Of a DNA stretch of 64,000 nucleotides, positions 1-8,824 are shown in pieces. The notes under the pieces were generated by a model. The model did not search any database. It was not told the origin of the DNA and saw nothing but the letters and a program-made list of their open reading frames with translations. The stretch spans positions 1 through 64,000 of the forward strand of contig JAAAJB010000045.1 in the NCBI GenBank assembly GCA_016098155.1, given 5' to 3'. Source of the DNA: Actinomortierella ambigua. Its lineage: Eukaryota > Mortierellomycota > Mortierellomycetes > Mortierellales > Mortierellaceae. The first letter of the stretch is position 1. Each line of letters begins with the position of its first letter. The position numbers and the translations under genes are program-made.

Positions 1-213
1 AAAAAAAAAAAAAAAAAAAAGGGTCAGTAAAATTTTCCGCCTTTCTCGGTACCCACCATGTCTTCTTGGTGGCCCTCTTCTTCATTAAAAAGTCCCATTC
101 AAGTCTTACCACGTGCCGCCGATGCCAAGATATAGCAGCAGCGTCTCTGCTACCATATCTTCTGGCATGTTTGCTAACGTTCGATGGACAAAGATATTGA
201 GGATCATGTTGAA

Positions 214-1490
214 ATATGGTTAGCAATGGAGTGTTTCGAGTAATTGTGTCGACATGCGCAGCAGGCAAAGCGACATTTTTTTTCACTTTTAAACTTACCC
301 AACAGATCACTTGGACCAAGTGATCGCAGATAGCTTGGCAGGACGTTTCCCACCACAGCACGCCATGCCGGAGGACATGAGATGTCCTTGGCATAAATTC
401 TGTGCTGTGGGGGGTTTCTGCCCCGGCATCGATCCAGGTATCGCGTGTATTTAGGGTAGTGGGGTCATCATGAGGAGAGGGGAGGGGGAGGGTTGGAACC
501 CACAAAGAAGGCATTGAAGATGACCCTTTTGGTCTCTTTTATACCTTTGCATCATGTAGGATACAACCTGAGAGGAGGGGGGCATCGTTGAGCAAGAACA
601 TCGTGGTATGTTTCCGAAAATAGATAACAAAAGAATCCTTTTGTCTCGACACAATCCACATCCCTTTGTTTACCCAAGGCAAAAGTTTATTGTTTTTGCT
701 CACTCTATTTCACCAAATAAGAAAGCTTCATTGTTTAAACTACATCGCCGTCTGGATGACCAACAAGTCAGGCACCTTGCCGCCGCCAAGCACCGCCCAC
801 GGCCGCAGATGGTTCTTCATATCTGTAGATGCCGGGATATGGCCCTGGCCTCACTCATCGTACAGACTTCCCAGGTTTCCCTTCATTAGTTAGTCGTGCT
901 GTGTCTCCATCTCCTTTTGCGCCTTTTTCAGATTTTTCGGGAGAAAAATATTGTGCCTCGCAGGAATCCCCCTGAAGAAGCTCTCATGTATTTGTCCCAC
1001 AACGATTGCGAACAACTAATAAAAAACGTGAGATGAACAATACTCAATCTCTACTCTCCACAGCACGACAAACTTGCGCCGAAAGCCAGTCATTTCCAGC
1101 AGTGCCGACTCGGGCACCTTGGCCGATGGCAGCGAAGGAAGCGACGCCGCCTTGTCGTTGTGGTGGTTTTTGTTGTGATCCTCATCCTTCTTCTTCCTTC
1201 TCTGCCATGCTGGCCCCTACCTCCTTCTGCGCTGCCGCTATCATCTCCGCCAACACCTCTGTGCGCGACGCCGCCGGCTTGGGGCTTTCGAATCCCTCAA
1301 GTCTAAACGCATGGACGGGCATCGTCTCATTCAAGACCTGGATCTGGCATAACCGCGAGTCAGGGATCGTCCACTTGGCTGTCGTTGTTCGATACAAGCT
1401 TCTAGACAGTCCACACGCGACAAGAGTAGTGGAAGGAGATCTTATGGCAATGTATTTCAATTTTATTAGGCAAAGACAATCCTCGGATTG
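214..1490. repeat. 1.28-kb direct repeat, copy A
   Basis: This segment matches 6391-7674 in the same orientation almost along its whole length, with scattered substitutions and small indels (for example a short extra stretch near 253 and a different 3-bp context near 315). On the minus strand both copies keep a 67-codon open frame without an ATG (451-654 here) and a longer frame containing the peptide LCQIQVLNETMP, followed by an Ala/Glu-rich stretch. The frames are broken differently in the two copies, so the segment looks like the remains of a coding region rather than a functional gene. The encoded family is not recognised. Confidence 0.85.
305..325. repeat. Perfect 10-1-10 palindrome
   Basis: The arms GATCACTTGG and CCAAGTGATC are separated by a single A. 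The second copy of the surrounding duplication (near 6475-6495) keeps only the left arm; the right arm has changed. Either this copy gained symmetry or copy B lost it. A binding site for a dimeric protein is possible, but nothing else supports it. Confidence 0.7.
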
Positions 1491-1616
1491 TGTGTTATTG
1501 GATGCTGCAAAACAGCCTAAAGATTCTTTGGGCTCGGAGAAAGGTAAAGTTGGGGTGGGTGCTGTGCTGTGTAACTGAAAACCTTGGAGCAACAACAAAC
1601 CTAACCTACGTCGGCT

Positions 1617-1721
1617 AAATTCCTTTTGTGCCTCTACATGTCCATGTCTTGCTGATCTTGTAGGCCACTTGGTCGCTTCGGCGTCACTTTGCTCGAGTCC
1701 ACGACCTTCGTGGCGCATCAA
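1617..1721 (-). pseudogene. Sel1-repeat 3'-end fragment
   Basis: About 35 codons on the minus strand match the last Sel1 unit of the intact kinase-Sel1 gene at 8825-12186. Shared words are HEGRG, QSDAEATKW and RHGHVEA. Key repeat positions are changed (TKWPTRSARHG where the intact gene has TKWFARAARHG), and the frame then runs into unrelated sequence. No upstream Sel1 units or start are present, so this is a relic of a second kinase-Sel1 copy. It lies about 130 bp past the end of the duplicated segment. Confidence 0.75.
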
Positions 1722-1754
1722 CCCGTTCCATCAACCCGTTCCATCAACCCGTTC
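1716..1754. repeat. 13-bp tandem repeat, 3 copies
   Basis: The unit CATCAACCCGTTC is repeated three times without change. It overlaps the upstream edge of the Sel1 fragment and probably reflects slippage after the gene was broken. Confidence 0.85.
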
Positions 1755-2539
1755 AGCGTTCCTTGTGCGTAGAGAACCTGCTTCTTATATTTTATTGTTT
1801 TATAAAAGTTTGGGCCAGTAAAAGGGGAGGAGGAGTGATGAGACTAAAAAGAGTGCTGTGGTGGTATGGGTTGTATGGCGCAAGCGGTGCGATCAGTCAC
1901 GCTCCTCCGAACAACCTAGGAGAGCCGAGGGGTGGCCAAACTGGGAAGCCAAACTGGTTTGGAAGTTCACAGACCTCAAGCTTGATTGCTGGTACAATCC
2001 TTTTTCATTTTCGGGCTCGTGGCGTGGCCAATCCAACGAAGCAAGGTGGCGGACTTCTTTTTCGCTCTCGAGCACCGCGTATCAGGCTCAACATATTGTC
2101 AAATGCGCGAGAAAAAAAAGAAGCCAATCGTGCCTATGGTCTTCAAATTTGGCAAGCAAGTCGTCAAGACCGGATAACTATGCCAAAGCAGCCTAGGATG
2201 GACGCCACGCATATAGTCCTACACCGACGAATCTGGTAAATGGAGCAGGCTCTGTCGACCACTTGTATAAATAGGACAGCGATGTCATCAATGTCCTCAT
2301 ATTTGGTCAGAAGCTGGTCCAAGGGATACTTCACCAAAACCAATATCCTACGCATGATACGCAAGATGTTAGTGATGGTGTGATACCTACGAACAGCAAT
2401 AAATTAGCCTTGTCGAGACTGATAGAATGGTGCAGGGACATCTACACGAGTCGGTTCGTGGTTGGTTGCGACGCCAAGTGTGGGAATATTCTTGCCGTAG
2501 TCATTGCGAGTACAATGCTGTTAAAGCTGGAGCGAAGGA
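1755..2539. other. No recognisable gene
   Basis: Several short overlapping frames exist on both strands (the longest, about 158 codons, at 1763-2239 plus), but none has a known motif, a convincing start or supporting splice sites. Nothing is assigned here. Confidence 0.5.
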
Positions 2540-2880
2540 AGTGCTGCCCATGGATGAGTGTGCTGAGTATGGAGGAGGGACCACGAGGGCGCGGTGTCCC
2601 TGGAGGCGACCTTGTTGGAGTAGATCGCTTAGGAAGCCGTATGCGATGAAAAAGTCGTCCTTCCTAAGGCTGCTCACCACCTGAGCATATTAGGTGGTGA
2701 CAAAGGTCGACGTGGCGAGTAGCTGACAGCCACCACACGGACACTTACCCACTTGAACTTCCTAAAGTCCTCTTCGGCCTCCAGGCGAACAAAGAGGACC
2801 AGCCGCGCGTCACCTCGCACGTCGGTGCTGCCGGTGAGACAAGGTCACCACCATTCTGCCGGGAGGGAACAGTCTCCAGG
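2540..2880 (-). pseudogene. Decayed inverted copy of the gene at 4287-5051
   Basis: Read on the minus strand, this stretch matches the plus-strand protein at 4287-5051. Aligned words are VVSSLRKDDFFIAYGFLSDL (here) against VVSQLKEADLFVVYGLLSDL (there), then LQQGRLQG and LVVP in both. The reading frame is broken: one part (ARLVLF...EAEEDF) ends at a TGA just before the VVSSL block, an in-frame TGA precedes it, and a piece near the PQGIVTLV region is missing. Conservation at protein level in this frame is what shows which strand of the 4287-5051 locus is coding. Function unknown. Confidence 0.7.
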
Positions 2881-3809
2881 TGTGGTGCGTCTCCAACTTG
2901 CAATGGTTGCTGAACCTGATGGTGTGGGCTTGCTGGCGGGGCAAGCCCGGTAGCCGAGCATGGTGGTAGCGGCCCGGGCTGGGGTTTGGGTTTCGGAAAT
3001 GATGGCGGTGAGCTGCATGGAATGAACATAAGAAAGGGAAGGGGAGAGAAGAGAGTTGGTAAACGGCACTGAAGAGTATATCGAGTAGAATGGCTTCGAG
3101 TGTGTTAGGGTTTTTGTCGAAGGGAGGCAAACCTGGTGGACCGGTACAGTGGCTATTGAAGCCTGTGACTAACGAAGAGAAGGCATAGGTGTACCAGGCG
3201 AGATGCCACTAGATAATACGGCCAGGGGAGCTGAGTGAGTCATGGAGAGCTCATTGATTCGGGAGAGCGAGAGAAGTAAGAAATATCGTCGGTCCAAGGG
3301 CAATGTATGAAGAAAAGATGCCTTTTTTTTAATTCTGATTGACTTTCTCACCATTGAGACAGGTCACTTTTCCTTCCTTCGTTCTCTCTTGACCTCGTTC
3401 TCAATAATGTCCACAGCGGAGTGGATCGAGCTCTTGCATTGGGTCTGCACAAATGTTTCAGTCGTCGTCCGCTCTTGCCTCTTCGGCCTGAATGATCAAG
3501 CTGCTGGTATTGATCCTCGAAGGCAACGTCGGTTCAATCCATGGTGAGCTGCTCGCCTGTCTCTTAGATACTAGAGCGTCGATATTTGCATTCTTTGAAG
3601 CCAACAGTGACAGGGACGACCTTGTCGCATTTCTGCGAGCACATGCGACAATTGAAGGTTTCTTCGGCCAGTTAGATCATGCCAAACCATTTAGGATAGA
3701 TCGCAAGGTGGTGAGGTGTGCAATAGCATCGGCATTCATGCCTGGCCAGGCGAACACGGCCAAGAAGAGCCGTTTCGCAGAAGCTGTAGATGTGTCCATT
3801 TAAGACACA

Positions 3810-3894
3810 ACAGAGAGAGAGAGAGAGTGTGTGTGTATGTGTGGTGAGTGTATGAGAGAGAGAGAGGGAGAAAGAGAGAGACACAGAGAGAGGG
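3810..3894. repeat. GA/GT microsatellite
   Basis: A run of GA dinucleotides passes into GT dinucleotides and back into GA-rich sequence. It is of the same kind as tracts found elsewhere in leaders and introns of this window. Confidence 0.9.
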
Positions 3895-4162
3895 AATGTG
3901 CGTGTTACACACTCTGCTCGAACTCATGAATATTTGCACCCTCGCACGGACCTCTTTTTCCTTTTATCTTTTTCCCCAGTTTGCCTTTTACTCTCTTTCT
4001 CTCTCTGTCCTTCACTCGACACTCTCATTCACTCACGCAACCATGCCAACCCACCCCACCTGTAAAGCCATTCATTCGGTGCAAGAGCTCGTTCATTCGC
4101 CTGCAAGCGCCAGCCGCACGTCTACCAAGGACTCGGCCACCTTTCTCATGCATGCAGCATGA

Positions 4163-4245
4163 CCGCGATTGTTCTGCATTCAGCAAGGCCGCCGTTCTTA
4201 TGCATTCAGCAATGTCGCCATTCTTATGCATTCAGCGAATGTCGA
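4163..4245. repeat. Short tandem repeat, about 25-bp unit, 3 copies
   Basis: Three imperfect copies share the core TTCTTATGCATTCAGC followed by a variable AATGTCGCC-like end. The first copy lacks three bases. The array sits just upstream of the open frame at 4287-5051. Confidence 0.75.
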
Positions 4246-4286
4246 CTCAACCATGGGGTTGCTAGAACCTGTAGCAAGTCTACCCT

Positions 4287-5051
4287 GTGTCTTCTTCATT
4301 CTACTGGCTCTTTTTCCCTCTTCTCCGTTTTCTTTGGTCATGTCACTTAGCTGGTCATCGTCGCCTCCGCTCCCGGAGCCCTAGTCAGTCCCGTGGCAGA
4401 GAACCACATCCGCGACGCCAAGGCCACCGCTGCCCCCGCTCCTCAAGCCCACCCCGTCGACAGGCCTTGACCAGCAGCAAGGGCGCGTGGGAGGCGCTCC
4501 TGGGGGAGGTCGCTGTCTGGCCGAAGGAGGGCAGCCTCGTCTCGCCGAGTAGCATCGGCGGACGAGGTGGCGCGCGGCTGGTGCTGCCACAGGGCATCGT
4601 CACCCTTGTTCTCGTCCTCTTTGGCCACCTGGTGGCTAAAGAGGACTTAAAGCAGTTCAAGGGGGCGAACGCCCATGTGGTGGGCATCAGTCGTGCCGCG
4701 ATGCCATCCTTCCTCACCACCCAGACCCACGTCCGGGTGGTGAGCCAGTTGAAGGAGGCCGACCTCTTTGTAGTGTACGGCCTCCTCAGTGATCTCTCCC
4801 AACAAGGACGCCTCCAGGGGCTTCGAGTCCTTGTGGTCCCCCGTCCCACCACCGACAGCGTTTGGGCGAACCTCTCGGAGCGTCGCTCCATTTTTAACGT
4901 GTGGAGGGTATTGGCGGAGAAGGGAGTGGAGTGCCAATACCCTCGCACGGTGAGGGATGCAGTCTTGGCTGCGCGGGGCCTTGACAAAGAGGGCACCATC
5001 CCGTCGACGGTTTCTCTCTTGCGAGAGCCACGACGACCCGACCATCCTTGA
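4287..5051 (+). CDS. Uncharacterised protein, member of a two-copy family
   Basis: The open frame runs about 254 codons to a stop at 5049-5051. The first codon of the open stretch is GTG, so the real start is unknown. A splice acceptor-like ...CACTTAG at 4346-4352 suggests an upstream exon. The N-terminal third is Arg/Ser-rich and may be non-coding. From about residue 85 it looks like a globular protein (LVAKEDLKQF, VVGISRAAMP, ADLFVVYGLLSDL, VLVVPRPTTD). Two long frames on the opposite strand are also open. The plus strand is preferred because the inverted relative at 2540-2880 keeps these peptides. No family is recognised and no function is proposed. Confidence 0.4.
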   Translation: MSSSFYWLFFPLLRFLWSCHLAGHRRLRSRSPSQSRGREPHPRRQGHRCPRSSSPPRRQALTSSKGAWEALLGEVAVWPKEGSLVSPSSIGGRGGARLVLPQGIVTLVLVLFGHLVAKEDLKQFKGANAHVVGISRAAMPSFLTTQTHVRVVSQLKEADLFVVYGLLSDLSQQGRLQGLRVLVVPRPTTDSVWANLSERRSIFNVWRVLAEKGVECQYPRTVRDAVLAARGLDKEGTIPSTVSLLREPRRPDHP

Positions 5052-5993
5052 GGTTTGGTTTTTCCAAAAAAATAAAAAAATAAATATTTAGTTCGTCATG
5101 CCCTCTCAAGGAAATTGAAGAGCCCAAGAGGCCCGTGTTCGTCTGCCTGTCTGCTGCCGGGGGTGCCCTTTGTTTTTTCTTTTTTCTTTTTTTTATAGGA
5201 TTATCCGTGTACTTTCCCTCTCGTTCCATCATCCAATGTAGCCGTTCTTCAGGACCTCCCAGTCGTATCATTGTGACTCCAGGATGGGTAGTGTGCTATG
5301 GATAAATTTTTAAGAGGGGGGGTTTGTTTTCGCCCAGGCACCCACAGCCAGCAACCAAATGTGTAGATTATATGAATGCCATGACCAGCGAGACTATGGC
5401 ACGCAGGCTATATGTCAGTAGGGTATGGAAGGCATTGTCATGGACAAGGTGGTAAAGGCATCGGTGACGGCATCATCCCGTCTCTGTCGACCCAGGGCCA
5501 CTGTGTTAAGGAATCGTGTTCGGGGATGTATTGTTGTTTCGCGCTCTGAAATGGCCTGGCGCTTGTTGCAGCAGAATGAACGACGATTGAAGGTGGGGTC
5601 TCCTTTCGTTCATAGGCGCATTTCTCCCTCTTTCCTTTGGCTGAAACAGCAATATCCGACGCGCTCGTTGATCAGTTGTCATGTGCAGGCAGCCTAGACA
5701 TTTTCTCTTTCTCCCCCTCTCTCTATTTGATTGTGGAGACTCAGTCTGCCGCAGTTTTTTTATTTCAAAAAGGAGTAGCATGGTTTCTCACGTAAGACAT
5801 TCGGCTAATAACATCTTCTCTCTCCAAAAAAAAACTCCCTCTCCCTCAGTAACAACATTCTTTTTCTCCCTCCTCCTCCCAGTAGCAGGCATGACATTAA
5901 AATTCTTTTGAAGGACTCCACAAAGTGGGCAAAAAATAACACAGATAGGAAAGAGAAGAGATAGTTCGAGATAATAATGTGTTTTATTATTTC
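5052..5993. other. No recognisable gene
   Basis: AT-rich and CT-rich sequence with short unsupported frames only. An AATAAA-type signal follows the end of the preceding open frame near 5072-5080. Confidence 0.5.
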
Positions 5994-6392
5994 AAAGTAC
6001 CACAGTCCAAGCGTCGCTTGTGCCTCGCTTTCCTCCTGTGCTGCCGCCATACGAAACCATCGGACTGCCAGGATGTTGTCTTCCTTGACGACATGACCGT
6101 AGGCATACATCGTGCCAAGCTGCAGCTGTGCCTCTGCATCGCCACCTTCAGCTGCTCGACGATACCATCTCGCTGCCTGCACATCGCTTTTGTCGACTCC
6201 TAGGCCTTGCTGGTACATCTGTGCGACACGGAGCTGTGCCACGACAATGCCTTGTTGAGCAGCCTGGAGGTACCACCAGAACGATTCATTCTCGTTCCTG
6301 TCGATCAAATAGCCAGCGCCGTAGATCCATCCGACGAACAGCTGGGCGTCGCCACTTCCTCGCTTGGCTTCCTTGCAGAAATGTGCCACCAT
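5994..6392 (-). pseudogene. Sel1-repeat gene fragment (N-terminal repeat units)
   Basis: About 133 codons on the minus strand match the first Sel1 units of the intact kinase-Sel1 gene: GDAQLF.GWIY, NENESFWWYLQAAQQG, VAQLRVAQMYQQGLGV, ARWYRRAAEGGDAEAQ, and EESEAQATLG, where it stops. Three full units and part of a fourth are present. The homology begins where duplicated copy B ends (6391), so the kinase half has been replaced by the 1.28-kb segment. It then breaks off after LGLWYF into unrelated AT-rich sequence. It is a truncated paralogue and is unlikely to be functional. Confidence 0.8.
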
Positions 6393-7674
6393 ATGGTTAG
6401 CAATGGAGTGCTTCGAGTAATTGTGTCGCAGCAGGCAAGCGATATTTTTTTTCACTTTTAAACTTACCAACAGATCACTTGGACCAATCGACCTCAGAAA
6501 GCTTGGCAGGACGTTTCCCACCACAGCACGCCATGCCGGAGGACATGAGATGTCCTTGGCATAAATTCTGTGCTGTGGGGGGTTTCTGCCCCGGCACCGA
6601 TCCAGCAGGTATCGCGTGTATTTAGGGTAGTGGGGTCATCATGAAGAGAGGGGAGGGGGAGGGTTGGAACCCACAAAGAAGGCATTGAAGATGACCCTTT
6701 TGGTCTCTTTTATACCTTTGCATCATGTAGGATGCAACCTGAGAGGAGGGGGGCATCGTTGAGCAAGAACATCCTGGTATGTTTCCGAAAATAGATAACA
6801 AAAGAACCCTTTCGTCTCGACACAATTCACATCCCTTTGTTTACTCAAGGCCAAAGTTTATTGTTTGCCCACTCTATTTCACCAAATAAGAAAGGTCCAT
6901 TGTTTAAACTAAAATCGCCGTCTGGATGACCAACAATTCAGGCACCGTGCCGCCGCCAAGCACCGCCCACGGCCGTAGATGGTTCTTCATATCTGTAGAT
7001 GCCGGGATATGGCCCTGGCCCCACTCATCGTACAAACTTCCCAGGTTTCCCTTCATCAGTGGGTCGTGCTGTGTCTCCATCTCGTTTTGTGCCTTTCAGA
7101 TTTTTTGGATGTGAATTTGCATTGTTTGTTTGGGGAAAAATATTGTGCCTCGCAGGAATCCCCCTGAAGAAGCCCTCATGTATTTGTCCCACAACGATTA
7201 CGAACAAAAAAAAAGTGAAATGGACAATATTCAATCTCCACTTTCCACAGCACGTTAAATTTGCGCCGAAAGCCAGTCATTCCCAGCAGTGCCGACTCGG
7301 GCACCTTGGCCGATGGCAGCGAAGGAAGCGACGCCGCCTTGTCGTTGTGGTGGTTTTTGTTGTGATCCTCATCCTTCTTCTTCTCTGCCATGTTGGCCAC
7401 TACCTCCCTCTGCGCTGCTGCTATCATCTCCGCCCAACACCTCTATGCGCGACGCCGCCGGCTTGGGGCTTTCGAATCCCTCAAGTCTAAACGCACGGAG
7501 GGGCATCGTCTCATTCAAGACCTGGATCTGGCATAACCGCGAGTGAGGGATCGTCCACTCGGCCGTCCTTGTTCGGTACAAGCCTCTAGACAGCCCACAC
7601 GCGACAGGAGTAGTGGAAGGAGATCTTATGGCAATGTATTTTAATTTGATTAGGCAAAGACAACCCTCGGATTG
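6391..7674. repeat. 1.28-kb direct repeat, copy B
   Basis: Second copy of the segment at 214-1490. On the minus strand the 67-codon frame reappears at 6622-6825 with a few substitutions. The Ala/Glu-rich frame continues differently here (7176-7427) because of indels. A splice donor-like GTAAGTTTAAAAG on the minus strand near 6455-6470 is kept in both copies, which suggests a multi-exon gene as ancestor. The family is unknown. Confidence 0.85.
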
Positions 7675-8260
7675 TTGAGCAGTACACGTCCCATTGGCTC
7701 AAAGCTCGCAGCTAGCGCCGTCCGAGGATCCAATCCACGGCGCTGCACGAAACGGAGAACTGTATCGCGTGTCCTTAGCCGTTGCATGTTCCCAGAGCAT
7801 GCCCATGCGGCCATCATGTCCGTCGACAATGCTACGATAGGGCTGGCAGACGCTAGTTTGCACGAAGTTAAAAGGGTTCCCGCCCATCCCAACCCTTATT
7901 TTTTCCTTCTCCCATTGAGGTGTAGCGACTCTCCAATACACTAGACACAGATAGAGAATCTCTCAGCAGCTATCAAACTCTAGTACCTCATGTCACTTAG
8001 CATCAATTCCTCAGTTGGCACTACCGTGGTCGCGAAACGAAGTCTTTTAGGTGGTACAACGTGAAAGTCCGCTCATACCCATAAAATAATATGTTTTGGG
8101 AGCAACCGTGTCATCTCTGTCTGCCTTGGGTGGGAGGAGTGACCATCTCATACTCTTCTTTTTGAATATCAACGGTTTACGAAGTTCACGGCATTCTTTT
8201 TTTCCTTCACCTCGATTCACTATTCTTTTGTATTACTATTTTCACATCTTCGACACCTCA
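7675..8260. other. No recognisable gene; one short hairpin
   Basis: Short unsupported frames only. At 7715-7743 the 7-bp arms GCGCCGT and ACGGCGC enclose a 15-base loop. It was checked for tRNA features and does not fold as one. The last 100 bp are CT-rich and resemble the leader of the Crinkler relic that follows. Confidence 0.45.
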
Positions 8261-8518
8261 CTCAATACTTCACAGATATCTGCCCAAGTTTGACTCTGTT
8301 CTGCCTTGTGGTTGGAGAAGCCGCCTCCAACGCGTTGCCTGTTAAGCATTCTCCTGAAGACTCGACTGGCGAGCCCAGGAAGCACATCAAAGCCGAGAAG
8401 ACACTCACCCCGCTTTGACGACACCGCTGCTGAAAAACTCACTCTCTGGCGCGTGTCGATTCCCGATGACGATGAAGACGGCGAGCAACCCGTCTTGCTG
8501 GAGCTGATACTACTCTAA
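8261..8518 (+). pseudogene. Crinkler (CRN) N-terminal header, frameshifted relic
   Basis: Two overlapping frames together give the ubiquitin-like header of fungal Crinkler proteins. The first frame reads LTLFCLVVGEAASNALPV...HIKAEKT from about 8290 to its stop at 8416-8418. The second reads SPRFDDTAAEKLTLWRVSIP...QPVLL from about 8405 to a stop at 8516-8518. LFCLV.GEA and LTLWRVSIP are hallmark words of this header in Mortierella- and Glomus-type fungi (family knowledge from memory). One frameshift joins them, the expected ATG position has no ATG, and there is no effector-like C-terminal domain. The gene is therefore dead or only a fragment. It sits beyond the 3' end of the kinase-Sel1 gene, in convergent orientation. 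Confidence 0.75.
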
Positions 8519-8824
8519 GATTCAGATCTTCTTTCTTGTCACAACGTTAAGAATTATTGATGAAAGTATAAAGAGTTAGAGCTGCCACTATTGGTGTAGC
8601 GAGGTTGACGAAACATTTCAGAATGCAGATGGTGTGCCAGGAAACCCCTGGATGTGCCAGGAAACCCCCGGACCTGCGATGATGGAACAATTCGCAACCA
8701 CCTTGAGCTTGTGAATGGAAATAATAGGGCACATGTGATTACAGTACAGCTTCACAGGGTCAGACTCAATTATTCAGTGCCATGTCTAAGAATTGAGCGA
8801 GATGTACAACTAACTACCTTGACA
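8519..8824. other. Spacer between Crinkler relic and kinase-Sel1 gene
   Basis: No gene is seen. At 8634-8670 an 18-bp unit beginning TGTGCCAGGAAACCCC is repeated twice in tandem. Confidence 0.5.

Larger units (their letters stand above)
2881..4286. other. No recognisable gene; microsatellites
   Basis: A 103-codon plus-strand frame at 3492-3803 with an ATG (MIKLLVLILEG...) is the best open frame, but it has no recognisable motif and no relative in the window. The remainder holds the GA/GT microsatellite and the short tandem repeat listed separately. Confidence 0.4.

Noticed and set aside
3492..3803. 103-codon plus-strand frame with an ATG
   Set aside because: No motif, no relative in the window and no splice partners; kept only as a note in the spacer.
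4385..4999. Long minus-strand frame opposite the unknown gene
   Set aside because: Its peptides resemble a frame at 2427-2684 only because the nucleotides are inverted copies. Conservative changes fit the plus-strand frame better.
7715..7743. Possible tRNA T-arm (GGATCCAATCC)
   Set aside because: The hairpin has a 15-base loop, and no acceptor, D or anticodon arms can be formed around it.
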